Source of the DNA: Streptomyces caniscabiei
GTDB taxonomy: Bacteria > Actinomycetota > Actinomycetes > Streptomycetales > Streptomycetaceae
Reading direction: 5' to 3'
Assembly (NCBI RefSeq): GCF_014930365.1
Contig: NZ_JABXWI010000035.1
Span: 1 to 52,313, forward strand
DNA: 52,313 nucleotides
The position numbers and the translations under genes are program-made. A model generated the notes under the pieces. The model saw only the letters and a list, made by a program, of their open reading frames with translations. It was not told the DNA's origin and searched no databases. Numbering within the stretch: the stretch's first letter is position 1; each line of letters starts with the position of its first letter. This document shows, in pieces, positions 34,455 to 42,397 of the stretch.

Positions 34455-34480
34455 ATTATAGTCTAATTTAGATTAGATAA
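34455..34480. promoter_or_regulatory. Divergent promoter with island operator, site e
   Basis: TCTAATTTAGATTAGA (34462-34477) is the best match to the island core and a perfect six-base dyad. On the minus strand a consensus TATAAT (34460-34455) abuts it and should be the -10 for the ACAD operon. On the plus strand GATAAT follows the palindrome and may serve the lyase operon. One bound dimer could silence both directions. Confidence 0.8.
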
Positions 34481-34498
34481 TGAGGGAGAGGGGACGAG

Positions 34499-35386
34499 GT
34501 GACCGCGAATATTTCGGCGGGTGCGCTCAGGGCACGTCTGTCGGTACCCGGCTCGGACGAGCACAAGATGGCGAAGGCCCTCGCGTCGGAAGCGGACGAG
34601 ATCGTGCTCGACCTCGAGGACGCGGTCGCGGCCACGGCCAAGGCGGACGCACGGGAACGCGTCACCGCCTGGCTGGCCCGTGCGCCGGAGGCCGGTCCGT
34701 GGATCGCGGTCCGGGTGAACGCGCCCCGGACACCGTGGTGTCACGAGGACGTCGTCGCGTGTGCGCGGCAGGGCACGCGGGTGTCCGTGGTGCTGCCCAA
34801 GGTCGAGTCGGCCGGTGACCTCGCCTTCGTGGACCGGCTGCTGGCGGGCGCGGAGGCAGCCGTCAACCGCGTCGACCCGGTCCCCGTACAGGCACTGATC
34901 GAGACGGCGGCGGGACTGGCCAACCTGCGCGAGATCGTGACGGCGACGCCCCGGCTGACCACCCTGATCATCGGCTACGCCGACCTGGCCGCGTCGCTCG
35001 GGCGAGCCGCCGACGCGCCGGCGGAAACCTGGCTGCGCACGCAGGACGAGATCCTGACAGCGGCTCGCGGGGCAGGCCTCGCCGCCGTGGACGGTCCGTA
35101 TCTCGGGGTGGCCGCCGACGAGGAGTTCGCCGGGCAGGTGCGCCGTGCCGCGCGCCTCGGCTTCGACGGCAAATGGGTCATCCATCCCCGTCAGATCGCC
35201 CAGGTCAACGAGGCGTTCACACCGTCGCCCGATGAGGTGGCGAGGGCCCGGACGGTGCTGACCGCCCTGGAGCGGGGGCACGCGCGCGCCGAGGGCGCCG
35301 TCGTCGTGGACGGACACATGGTCGACGAGGCCGTGGCGGTCGCCGCACGCCGGATACTCGCCCGCGTGGGAAGGGCGACAGCGTGA
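34499..35386 (+). CDS. HpcH/HpaI-CitE family lyase (malyl-CoA-lyase-like)
   Basis: A 295-residue TIM-barrel C-C lyase starting at GTG. It has LSVPGSDEHKM, DEIVLDLEDAVA, the Mg-binding Glu in LIETAAGLAN, the Asp in IIGYADLAASLG, and KWVIHPRQI near the C-terminus. Members cleave or condense malyl-CoA, methylmalyl-CoA or citramalyl-CoA. The next, overlapping gene is a mesaconyl-CoA-hydratase-like protein, so cleavage of a methylmalyl-CoA-type intermediate to glyoxylate and propionyl-CoA is plausible. Confidence 0.9.
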   Translation: MTANISAGALRARLSVPGSDEHKMAKALASEADEIVLDLEDAVAATAKADARERVTAWLARAPEAGPWIAVRVNAPRTPWCHEDVVACARQGTRVSVVLPKVESAGDLAFVDRLLAGAEAAVNRVDPVPVQALIETAAGLANLREIVTATPRLTTLIIGYADLAASLGRAADAPAETWLRTQDEILTAARGAGLAAVDGPYLGVAADEEFAGQVRRAARLGFDGKWVIHPRQIAQVNEAFTPSPDEVARARTVLTALERGHARAEGAVVVDGHMVDEAVAVAARRILARVGRATA

Positions 35387-36462
35387 GCACCGCTCCTGAA
35401 GGCGAGTCATCGACGGCCGAGGAAGAGAGGGGCACGGGAGTGAGTGCGGCGATCCCGAAGGAGACGGCACGTACGGCCGAGGGGCCGTACTTCGACGAAC
35501 TCGCCGTGGGGCAGGTGTTCGGCGGGGCGCCCGGGGTGACCCTGACCTCCGGTCACGCCGCCACCCACCAGTCGATCGTGGGGGACCGGCTCGCGCTCCC
35601 GCTGGACGAGGAACTGAGCCGCGCCGTGACGGGCCAGGCCACCCTCGCCCATCCCGCCCTGGTCTGGGACGTGGCGATCGGCCAGTCCACGCTGGCCACC
35701 CATCATGTGAAAGCCAATCTCTTCTACCGTGGCCTGGTCCTGCGCCGCACGCCGCTCATCGGCGACACGCTGCGTACCTCCACGGAGGTCGTCGCCCTGC
35801 GTCGCAACAAGGCGCGTCCCGGGCGCCGTCCCACTGGTCTGGCCGCCCTGCGCATCACCACCACCGACCAGCACGATCGCCCGGTACTGGATTTCTGGCG
35901 GTGCGCCATGCTGCCCCTGCGGGACCCGGAAGCCGGTACCCACCACGCGGCCGACCTCGACGCCGTGGGTGCCGAACCCGACGACGCGGGGCTAGCCGCG
36001 GTGGTGCGGGGATGGCGACTCGACCGGTTCGCTCGGCGGGTGGCCGGACCCCGGTTCGCTGATCTGGCCGAGGGCATGGTCTGGGAGGTCGGCGGCGGGG
36101 ACGTCGTGTCGGGCGCTCCCGAGTTGGCCCGGCTCACGCTCAACGTGGCCATGGTGCACCACGACCGGCATGCCGCGGGCGGGCGGCGGCTCGTCTACGG
36201 CGGCCACACGATCGGCGTGGCCCTCGCGCAGGCCGCCCGAGCCCTGCCCTCCATCGTCACCGTGGCGGGTTGGCACAGCTGCGACCACCTGGGTCCCGTC
36301 CATGAGGGCGACACCCTGTACAGCACGGTGGCCGTGGAGCGCCTGCGGTCGCTGGGCGAACACGGCGGGCTGGCGCACCTGCGCTCGCAGGTCCGCGCCG
36401 TCGGCGGCGACGAGCCCGCCCGCTCCGTCCTGGACTGGCGCTATGCGGTCGTGCTCGCATGA
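35383..36462 (+). CDS. Double-hotdog MaoC-like hydratase (mesaconyl-CoA-hydratase-like)
   Basis: A 359-residue protein with two tandem hotdog halves, the size of mesaconyl-CoA hydratase (Mch). The N-half has PYFDELAVGQVF, HAATHQSIVGDRL and AHPALVWDVAIGQST; the C-half has NVAMVHHDR, YGGHTIGVALAQAARALP and HEGDTL. It starts at a GTG overlapping the lyase stop. Mch and malyl-CoA lyase are partners in known carboxylic-acid routes, which supports the pairing. The first 30 residues are Glu/Thr-rich and may be a mis-called extension. It converges on the metallo-hydrolase gene with a 9-nt gap. Confidence 0.87.
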   Translation: MSTAPEGESSTAEEERGTGVSAAIPKETARTAEGPYFDELAVGQVFGGAPGVTLTSGHAATHQSIVGDRLALPLDEELSRAVTGQATLAHPALVWDVAIGQSTLATHHVKANLFYRGLVLRRTPLIGDTLRTSTEVVALRRNKARPGRRPTGLAALRITTTDQHDRPVLDFWRCAMLPLRDPEAGTHHAADLDAVGAEPDDAGLAAVVRGWRLDRFARRVAGPRFADLAEGMVWEVGGGDVVSGAPELARLTLNVAMVHHDRHAAGGRRLVYGGHTIGVALAQAARALPSIVTVAGWHSCDHLGPVHEGDTLYSTVAVERLRSLGEHGGLAHLRSQVRAVGGDEPARSVLDWRYAVVLA

Positions 36463-36471
36463 GGAGCACCG

Positions 36472-37509
36472 TCACGCGGCCGACGTGAACCGCCGGACCC
36501 CGTCGACGCGTTGCGGGCTGACCGCTCCCAGCTGGGCCAGGACATCCAGGTGGGCGTCGATCTCCAGCACCGCGGTCATCCGGTGAACCGGCGGAAGTTC
36601 GTCGAGCCCGCTCCGTCGACGGGTCCACGGCAGGGCGCGGGCCACCTCGTGGGCCGTGTCCGCGCCGGCCGCGACCTGCCGGAGGACCTCGTCCAGCCGC
36701 TCCTCGTGATGCGCGATCAGCTGGTCCACCCGGGTGTGGACGCTCCTGGTCACGGGGCCGTGGGCGGGCAGGAGCAGCGCGTCCGGCAGCTGTCGGGTCA
36801 AGCGCAGGGAGGCGAGATAGGACCGTAGCGGGTAGCGCTCAGGCGAGCGTTCGAAGCCCAGCGACGGTGTGATGTGCGGCAGCACGTGGTCACCGGAGAA
36901 CAGCAGGCCGTCGGTCGGGTCCCCGACCACGACATGCCCCCGCGTGTGGCCGGGCGTGGCCCGTATGTCCAGGCGGCGGTGTGCGAGATCGATCCGCTCA
37001 CCGTCCCTCAGCCACTCGTCCGGAGGCCCGAACGGCATGTCCCGGTCGCTCTGTTCGACCTGTACGGCGGCGATCAGGGCTGCCAGCTCGGGGGCGCCGC
37101 ACTCACGCAGCAGCTCTACCTGGCGGGGCCACACCCCGTCCTCCAGATCGAAGCCCTCGATCGTGTGGCGCTCTTCCCAGCCGACCCGGACCCGGCTGCC
37201 GATCGACTCACGCAACGCCAGGGCCTGGGTGTAGTGGTCCCAGTGGGCGTGGGTCACGATGATCTGCCCGATGTCGTCCAGGCGGTGTCCGAGGCTCTGC
37301 ACCGCTTCGGTCAGTGCCTTCTCGGTGTCGGGCCCGGCCCAGCCCGAGTCGATCAGCAGCAGGCCGTCGTCGTCCTCGATCAGATAGACGTTGACCGCCG
37401 CCAGCCCGTCCACCGGCAGGGTCAGAGGGATGCGGTACACGTGGTCCACCACGGGGTGGGCTCCGGGTTCGGTCCAGTCGTCGGGTTGTTCGAGCAGTGG
37501 GGGCGCCAA
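36472..37509 (-). CDS. Metallo-beta-lactamase-fold hydrolase
   Basis: A protein of about 345 residues with the zinc motif THAHWDH, then ATPGHTRGHVVV, FSGDHVLPH and LLPAHGPVT, matching the glyoxalase-II/LACTB2-like group that hydrolyses thioesters or lactones. The start is a TTG at 37509, with an AGGAG box six bases upstream. The longest frame begins at another TTG (37524) that overlaps that box, so 37509 is preferred. It may recycle CoA from dead-end thioesters or open a lactone ring. Confidence 0.88.
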   Translation of the reverse strand: MAPPLLEQPDDWTEPGAHPVVDHVYRIPLTLPVDGLAAVNVYLIEDDDGLLLIDSGWAGPDTEKALTEAVQSLGHRLDDIGQIIVTHAHWDHYTQALALRESIGSRVRVGWEERHTIEGFDLEDGVWPRQVELLRECGAPELAALIAAVQVEQSDRDMPFGPPDEWLRDGERIDLAHRRLDIRATPGHTRGHVVVGDPTDGLLFSGDHVLPHITPSLGFERSPERYPLRSYLASLRLTRQLPDALLLPAHGPVTRSVHTRVDQLIAHHEERLDEVLRQVAAGADTAHEVARALPWTRRRSGLDELPPVHRMTAVLEIDAHLDVLAQLGAVSPQRVDGVRRFTSAA

Positions 37510-37545
37510 AGTATGCTCCTGCAAGCTGACGGCGGATGGTTTTTA

Positions 37546-37561
37546 TCTATCGTATATTAAA
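37546..37561. promoter_or_regulatory. Degenerate island operator, site h
   Basis: TCTATCGTATATTAAA resembles the TCTAAT-N4-ATTAGA core (nine of twelve conserved positions). It sits in a short AT-rich patch about 40 bp upstream of the metallo-hydrolase start. This is the weakest of the eight matches. Confidence 0.45.
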
Positions 37562-37633
37562 ATTCGCAGGTGGGTCAGGGCGCCGGCCGGCCGGGTGGTT
37601 AGCGGCGCGCCGGAGTGGGCGTGGCGGGACCGG

Positions 37634-38194
37634 TCATCGTGGCACGGAGCGCCGTGCCGCTCCCTTGGTTGCCGTCCTCTTCAGCTCGTGCAGCGCCCAC
37701 GAGAGCACTTCCGGGTCGCGGAGTGACTCGGCCTGCTCGAACCCGATCAGCAGGTACATGCCGAGCGTGGCGAGTCGGTCGGCCTCTTCCGGGTCGACCA
37801 GGGCGGCGAACGCCTTCCGGACGAAGCTGTGCCGCTCCAGGTCGACGCTCTCCTGGATCCGGTGGACCGCCGGGTCGATCGTGCTCCACGCCCGGATCGC
37901 GGCTTCCGCGCCGTGCGGGAGTTCCATGGCCGCGTCGATGAGGACCTGGAGCTGGTCCAGCGGGTCCGGTTCGCGTCGGGCCAGCTCGACGAGCCGGTGG
38001 GTGCGCTCCCGGTGCCAGTGGTCCAGCAGTGCCTCCGTGAAGGCGCCCCAGTTCGCGAAGTGGTGATAGAAGGCGCCTGTCGTCACGCCCATCCGTTCGC
38101 ACAGGGGGGCGAGCTTGAGTCCGCCGTAGCCCTGTGTGGCGAGGATGGCGAGCGCGCAGTCGAAGTAGCGGGCGGCATCCTTGTGTGCGGGCAT
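37634..38194 (-). CDS. TetR-family transcriptional regulator
   Basis: A 186-residue protein with a TetR helix-turn-helix (GYGGLKLAPLCERMG, then GAFYHHFANWGAF, residues 20-55). Its ligand domain differs from the two island TetR paralogues. Its start faces the CATAAG-N4-CTTATG palindrome at 38274, which is its likely own operator. It lies between the metallo-hydrolase gene and the P450 operon, so it may add pathway-specific control to the P450 side. Target not proven. Confidence 0.88.
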   Translation of the reverse strand: MPAHKDAARYFDCALAILATQGYGGLKLAPLCERMGVTTGAFYHHFANWGAFTEALLDHWHRERTHRLVELARREPDPLDQLQVLIDAAMELPHGAEAAIRAWSTIDPAVHRIQESVDLERHSFVRKAFAALVDPEEADRLATLGMYLLIGFEQAESLRDPEVLSWALHELKRTATKGAARRSVPR

Positions 38195-38273
38195 GCGCGG
38201 ACTCCTGGTCGGGGGTGTGGGAAGTCATGGTAGGCGCCCCGCCCGTATGAGTTCGGTGCCGAGCTCTAGTCGC

Positions 38274-38289
38274 CATAAGAAGACTTATG
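38274..38289. promoter_or_regulatory. Palindrome upstream of TetR gene
   Basis: CATAAG-AAGA-CTTATG is a perfect six-base inverted repeat with a four-base centre. Its geometry matches the island operators but its sequence does not. It lies 80 bp upstream of the TetR start at 38194, so it is a good candidate for that protein's own operator. Confidence 0.6.
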
Positions 38290-38368
38290 TTACGTTCCCG
38301 AAACGCACCCCCTTTCGAGACCGCGGCACTTGAGGTGCTGCCCGTCGGGGACCCGTTTGGGTGTGGAA

Positions 38369-38389
38369 TCTAATCAAATTTATATTTGA
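38369..38389. promoter_or_regulatory. Island operator, site f
   Basis: TCTAAT (38369-38374) overlaps a second perfect dyad TCAAAT-TTAT-ATTTGA (38374-38389), flanked by GAA and ATC. The arrangement is a variant of the island core. It lies about 50 bp upstream of the SCP2/P450 operon start. Confidence 0.6.
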
Positions 38390-38438
38390 ATCGCTCATCG
38401 GATTCGGGCGATCTTCCTCGCGGACGTCAGGAGGAACC

Positions 38439-38840
38439 GTGGGATTCAGGGACGCGGACGAGGTCAGGAAGTACATCGGTGGCATCTTCGAGGCGGCGTT
38501 CGCCGACGCGGAGATCGGGCCCAAGCTCCGGGACACCGCAATGGTGCTGCAGTTCGCCTTCACCGAGCCGGACACGGTCGTGGAAGTGGACACGACGGCG
38601 GGCACCGTCGGGGACGGCACCGGCGGTGCGCCCCCGCAGGCCGTCATGAGAATGGCGGCCGACGTCGGCAACGCCTACTGGCAGGGCAAGGTCAACCTCC
38701 CGCTGGCGATGGCCAAGAGCAGGATCAAGGTCGAGGGCAACGTGGCGAGCCTGCTCAAGCTGGCACCGCTGGGCAAGAAGCTCTTCCCCCTCTACGTCGA
38801 CAGCCTGCGCGGCGACGGCCGGGACGACCTCGTCCTCTGA
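38439..38840 (+). CDS. SCP2-fold (sterol-carrier) protein
   Basis: A 133-residue stand-alone SCP2-domain protein starting at GTG with an AGGAGG box five bases upstream. Visible segments are MVLQFAFTEPDTVVEVD, MRMAADVGNAYWQGKVNL, then KVEGNVASLLKLAPL. SCP2 domains bind hydrophobic ligands such as sterols and acyl-CoAs. It is co-transcribed with a P450 gene 37 nt downstream, so it may deliver a poorly soluble substrate to it. This link is inferred from position. Confidence 0.85.
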   Translation: MGFRDADEVRKYIGGIFEAAFADAEIGPKLRDTAMVLQFAFTEPDTVVEVDTTAGTVGDGTGGAPPQAVMRMAADVGNAYWQGKVNLPLAMAKSRIKVEGNVASLLKLAPLGKKLFPLYVDSLRGDGRDDLVL

Positions 38841-38877
38841 GCCCGCCCGGGCCCGCCACCCCACCCCCGGAGGAAAC

Positions 38878-40137
38878 ATGGCCATCCAGCCCACCGAAAC
38901 CGCGCCACGGGCGTACGACCCCGTCAGCATCTCCCCGTTGTCCTTCTGGGCCGGCACCTGGGAGGAACGGGAGAAGGCGTTCCGCACGCTCCGCGACGAG
39001 CGTCCGGTCAGCTGGCACCCGCCCCTCGAAGGCGCCCTGATGCCCCCGGAGAACGACGGCGTGTGGGCCGTCACCCGGCACGAGCACATCGCCGAGGTCA
39101 GCAAGAACCCGGAGATCTACTGCTCGGCACGCGGAGTGATGGTCGAGGAGATCCCCGAGGACATCCTTGAGGCGGCGTCGTCGTTCCTCGCCATGGACGC
39201 TCCACGCCACTTCCAGCTCAGGCGCCTGGTGAGCTCGGCGTTCACGCCCAGGCAGGTCGCGAGGATCCACGACCAGATCAGGCGCCAGGCCACGACGATC
39301 GTCGACGACCTCCTGACCACGCGGGAGGGCGACTTCGTCAGCCAGGTCTCCAAGCGGCTGCCCATGTGGACCGTCTACGAGATGATGGGCCTCCCCGAGG
39401 ACCAGCGCGAACTGGCCGCCCATCACGCCGACGGCATGGTCTCCTGGGCGGACGAGGACGTCGCCGCAGGGCGCGAACCGGGCGAGGTGCTCAACGAGGC
39501 CCTGGTCACCCTGTTGCAGATCGGCCTGGAGCATGCCGAACGCCGCCGGGCGGAGCCGAAGGACGACCTGTGGACCAGCCTGGTCCAGGCCGAGGTGGAC
39601 GGCCGGCGGCTGACCGACGACGAGATCGCCGCCTACTTCGTGCTGCTGTCCGTCGCCGGCAACGACACCACCCGCAACACGATCAGTGTGACCGCCCGCG
39701 CCCTTCAGGACTTCCCCGACCAGAAGGCACTGCTGCTGGAGGACTTCGGGGGCCGGATCGCCCCGGCCGTCGAGGAGTTCGTCCGGTACGTCACCCCCGT
39801 CCAGACCTTCCGCCGTACCGCCACCCGCGACACCGTGCTGGGCGGGCAGGAGATCAGGGAGGGCGACTGGGTCCTGATGATGTACGCGTCCGGGAACCGG
39901 GACGAGCGCGTCTTCAAGGACCCGCACCTCCTCGACATCCTGAGGCCGGCCAACAACCACCTGGCCTTCGGCGGCGGCGGTCCGCACTACTGCATGGGCA
40001 ACTTCCTGGCGAAGATGCAGCTCACCGAGATCTTCGACCAGCTGCTGCACCGTGCGCCGACCCTTCGGGTGGGCGAGCCCGTGTACCTCGCCGGCAACTT
40101 CGTGCGTGCCGTCAAGAGCATGCCGTACACCCTCTGA
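38878..40137 (+). CDS. Cytochrome P450 (CYP125/124/142-like)
   Basis: A 419-residue soluble P450. The oxygen-activation motif AGNDTTR is at 260-266, the ExxR pair is E300/R303, and the haem ligand Cys372 lies in FGGGGPHYCMGN. The full-length sequence, AGNDTTRN and the GGGGPHYCMG haem loop resemble actinobacterial CYP125, CYP124 and CYP142, which hydroxylate the terminal methyl of sterol and isoprenoid chains. Downstream SDR, aldehyde dehydrogenase and acyl-CoA ligase genes would then convert methyl to alcohol, aldehyde, acid and CoA ester. The substrate is not proven. Confidence 0.93.
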   Translation: MAIQPTETAPRAYDPVSISPLSFWAGTWEEREKAFRTLRDERPVSWHPPLEGALMPPENDGVWAVTRHEHIAEVSKNPEIYCSARGVMVEEIPEDILEAASSFLAMDAPRHFQLRRLVSSAFTPRQVARIHDQIRRQATTIVDDLLTTREGDFVSQVSKRLPMWTVYEMMGLPEDQRELAAHHADGMVSWADEDVAAGREPGEVLNEALVTLLQIGLEHAERRRAEPKDDLWTSLVQAEVDGRRLTDDEIAAYFVLLSVAGNDTTRNTISVTARALQDFPDQKALLLEDFGGRIAPAVEEFVRYVTPVQTFRRTATRDTVLGGQEIREGDWVLMMYASGNRDERVFKDPHLLDILRPANNHLAFGGGGPHYCMGNFLAKMQLTEIFDQLLHRAPTLRVGEPVYLAGNFVRAVKSMPYTL

Positions 40138-40157
40138 GCGCGTTGAGAGGCAGTCAG

Positions 40158-40949
40158 ATGTCGCAGTTCGCGGGAAAGCGTTACCTCGTCACCGGAGCCG
40201 CCTCCGGCATCGGTCACGAGGTCGCGGAGAAGCTGGTCGCCGCCGGCGCGGAGGTGTACAGCCTCGACCGTAACCAGCCCACGGCGAAGGTCCATGTCCA
40301 CATCGAGGTCGATCTCTCCGGCCCCGCCTCCATCGACGAGGCGGTCGGCCGGCTCGACGGCACCTTCGACGGGCTGCTCAACATCGCGGGCATCCCCGGC
40401 ACGGCTCCGGGCGACACCGTGTTCGCCGTGAACTTCCTGGCCGTACGGCACCTGACGGAGTCGCTGCTGGAGCGGCTGACGCCGGGTGGCTGTGTCGTGA
40501 TCGTGTCGTCGACCGCCGGCTTCGGCTGGCAGGAGCGACTCGGGGCCATCAGGGAACTGCTGGCCACCGACACCTTCGAAGAAGGCGCGCGATGGTTCGC
40601 CGACCACCCCCAGCAGGGCAACGCCTACAACTTCTCCAAGGAGGCGACGACCGTCTACACGATGGCGATGGCACTCGCCCTGGGAGAGATGGGCCTGCGT
40701 ATCAACGCCGTACTGCCGGGGCCGGTCGAGACGCCCATCCTGGCCGACTTCGAGCAGTCGATGGGCAAGGACCAGCTCGACGGTGTGAAGGCGCTGCTCG
40801 GCCGGCACGCCACACCGGACGACATCGCCGGTGCCGCGCTGTTCCTGCTGACGGACCAGGCCCGCTGGATCAACGGTCACCCACTGACCGTCGATGGCGG
40901 CATCACCGCCTCGGTCCTCTCCGGCAACGTCCCGGCGCCCCAGGTCTGA
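40158..40949 (+). CDS. SDR, 3-alpha-HSD/carbonyl-reductase-like
   Basis: A 263-residue SDR with TGAASGIGHEVA, LDRN after the second strand, a short NIAG-type motif (LLNIAGIPG), VIVSSTAGF and YNFSK (Tyr/Lys). A longer loop before the catalytic Tyr (REL...DHPQQGNA) is shared with bacterial 3-alpha-hydroxysteroid dehydrogenase and coniferyl-alcohol dehydrogenase. It is placed to oxidise the alcohol made by the P450, or a ring hydroxyl. Confidence 0.9.
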   Translation: MSQFAGKRYLVTGAASGIGHEVAEKLVAAGAEVYSLDRNQPTAKVHVHIEVDLSGPASIDEAVGRLDGTFDGLLNIAGIPGTAPGDTVFAVNFLAVRHLTESLLERLTPGGCVVIVSSTAGFGWQERLGAIRELLATDTFEEGARWFADHPQQGNAYNFSKEATTVYTMAMALALGEMGLRINAVLPGPVETPILADFEQSMGKDQLDGVKALLGRHATPDDIAGAALFLLTDQARWINGHPLTVDGGITASVLSGNVPAPQV

Positions 40950-40962
40950 GGGGCGGACGGAC

Positions 40963-42363
40963 ATGGCCACCTCACCGAGCACCGAGGCCGCCCAGGAGGC
41001 GGCCGGACTCGACGCACTGATGGCGACCCTGCGGTCGGTCCACGCCGACGGCCGCACCCGGAGCCCGGAATGGCGCAAGCGGCAGCTCGACGGCATCGCA
41101 CGGCTCGTGGCGGAACGCGAGACGGAGATCGCCGAAGCCCTGGCCATCGACCTCGGGCGCGGCGCCGCCGAGTCCTGGCTGGGCGACATCACCTCCACCC
41201 GGGGAGAGGCGCTCTACGCACGTCGGCATCTGCGCTCGTGGATGAAGCGGAAGCGACAGCGCATGCCGCTGAGCCAGCAGCCGGCGTCGGGCTGGGTGCA
41301 GTACGAGCCGCTCGGGGTCGTGCTGGTCATCGGGCCCTGGAACTACCCGGTGTACCTCAGCCTGGGCCCGCTGGTCGCGGCGGTGGCGGCGGGCAACTGC
41401 GCCGTGCTCAAGCCGTCCGAGCTGGCCCCGGCCACCTCCGCGCTGCTGGCGCGGCTGGTTCCGCGGTACCTGGACCCGGAGGCGGTCAAGGTGGTCGAGG
41501 GCGACGCCATGGTGACCCAGGACCTGCTCGCCCTGGGCTTCGACCATGTGCTGTTCACCGGCGGAACCGAGATCGGCAAGAAGATCATGGCTGGAGCGGC
41601 TCCGACGCTGACCCCGGTGACCCTCGAACTCGGCGGAAAAAGCCCGGCGATCGTCCTGGCCGACGCCGACCTCGACGTCGCCGCGCGCCGCATCGCGTGG
41701 GTCAAGCTGATGAACTCGGGACAGACCTGCATCGCACCGGACTACGTGCTCGTGGAGCGTACGGTCCGGGATGCTCTGGTCGACCGCGTCGTCGCGTCCA
41801 TGAAGGCCTTCCGTGCCGACCAGGACGGCGGGATGCGCATCGTCAACGAGCGTCAGTTCGACCGGATCGCCGGTTACCTCGACGCCACCGAAGGCTCGGT
41901 CGTGGCCGGGGGCGGCACCGACCGCGCCGCGCTGACCGTCGAGCCCACGGTCGTCGTGGACCCGGCCCCCGACGAACCCCTCATGACCGACGAGATCTTC
42001 GGACCCGTCCTGCCCGTGCTGACCGTCGACTCGCCCGACGAGGCCATACGCTTCGTCACCCGTCGCCCCAAGCCGCTGGCCCTGTACGTCTTCACCAGAG
42101 TCAGGGCGGCACGCACCCGGCTCGTCGACGAGATCCCCGCCGGCGGCGCCGTCGTCAACCACGTCGCGATGCACTGCCTCGTCCCCTCCCTCCCGTTCGG
42201 CGGGGTCGGCGCCAGCGGTATCGGCGCCTACCACGGGGAGTGGGGCTTCCAGCGGCTCAGCCACCGCAAGGCCGTACTGGCCAAGACCTTCAGACCCGAC
42301 CCCCGCGTGATGTACCCGCCGTACACCGAGAAGGCGCTGAGCATGATGCGCCGGATCCTCTGA
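40963..42363 (+). CDS. Aldehyde dehydrogenase (class 3-like)
   Basis: A 466-residue NAD(P)-dependent ALDH with PWNYPVYLSLGPL, FTGGTEIGKKI, the general-base Glu in LELGGKSPAIV and the catalytic Cys in NSGQTCIAPDYV. The C-terminus YPPYTEKALSMMRRIL is typical of class 3/fatty-aldehyde enzymes. It should oxidise an aldehyde to the acid that the next gene's ligase activates. It begins 13 nt after the SDR stop. Confidence 0.94.
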   Translation: MATSPSTEAAQEAAGLDALMATLRSVHADGRTRSPEWRKRQLDGIARLVAERETEIAEALAIDLGRGAAESWLGDITSTRGEALYARRHLRSWMKRKRQRMPLSQQPASGWVQYEPLGVVLVIGPWNYPVYLSLGPLVAAVAAGNCAVLKPSELAPATSALLARLVPRYLDPEAVKVVEGDAMVTQDLLALGFDHVLFTGGTEIGKKIMAGAAPTLTPVTLELGGKSPAIVLADADLDVAARRIAWVKLMNSGQTCIAPDYVLVERTVRDALVDRVVASMKAFRADQDGGMRIVNERQFDRIAGYLDATEGSVVAGGGTDRAALTVEPTVVVDPAPDEPLMTDEIFGPVLPVLTVDSPDEAIRFVTRRPKPLALYVFTRVRAARTRLVDEIPAGGAVVNHVAMHCLVPSLPFGGVGASGIGAYHGEWGFQRLSHRKAVLAKTFRPDPRVMYPPYTEKALSMMRRIL

Positions 42364-42397
42364 CCCGCGGTCGGACCGACACCCAAGTGAGGACGCC

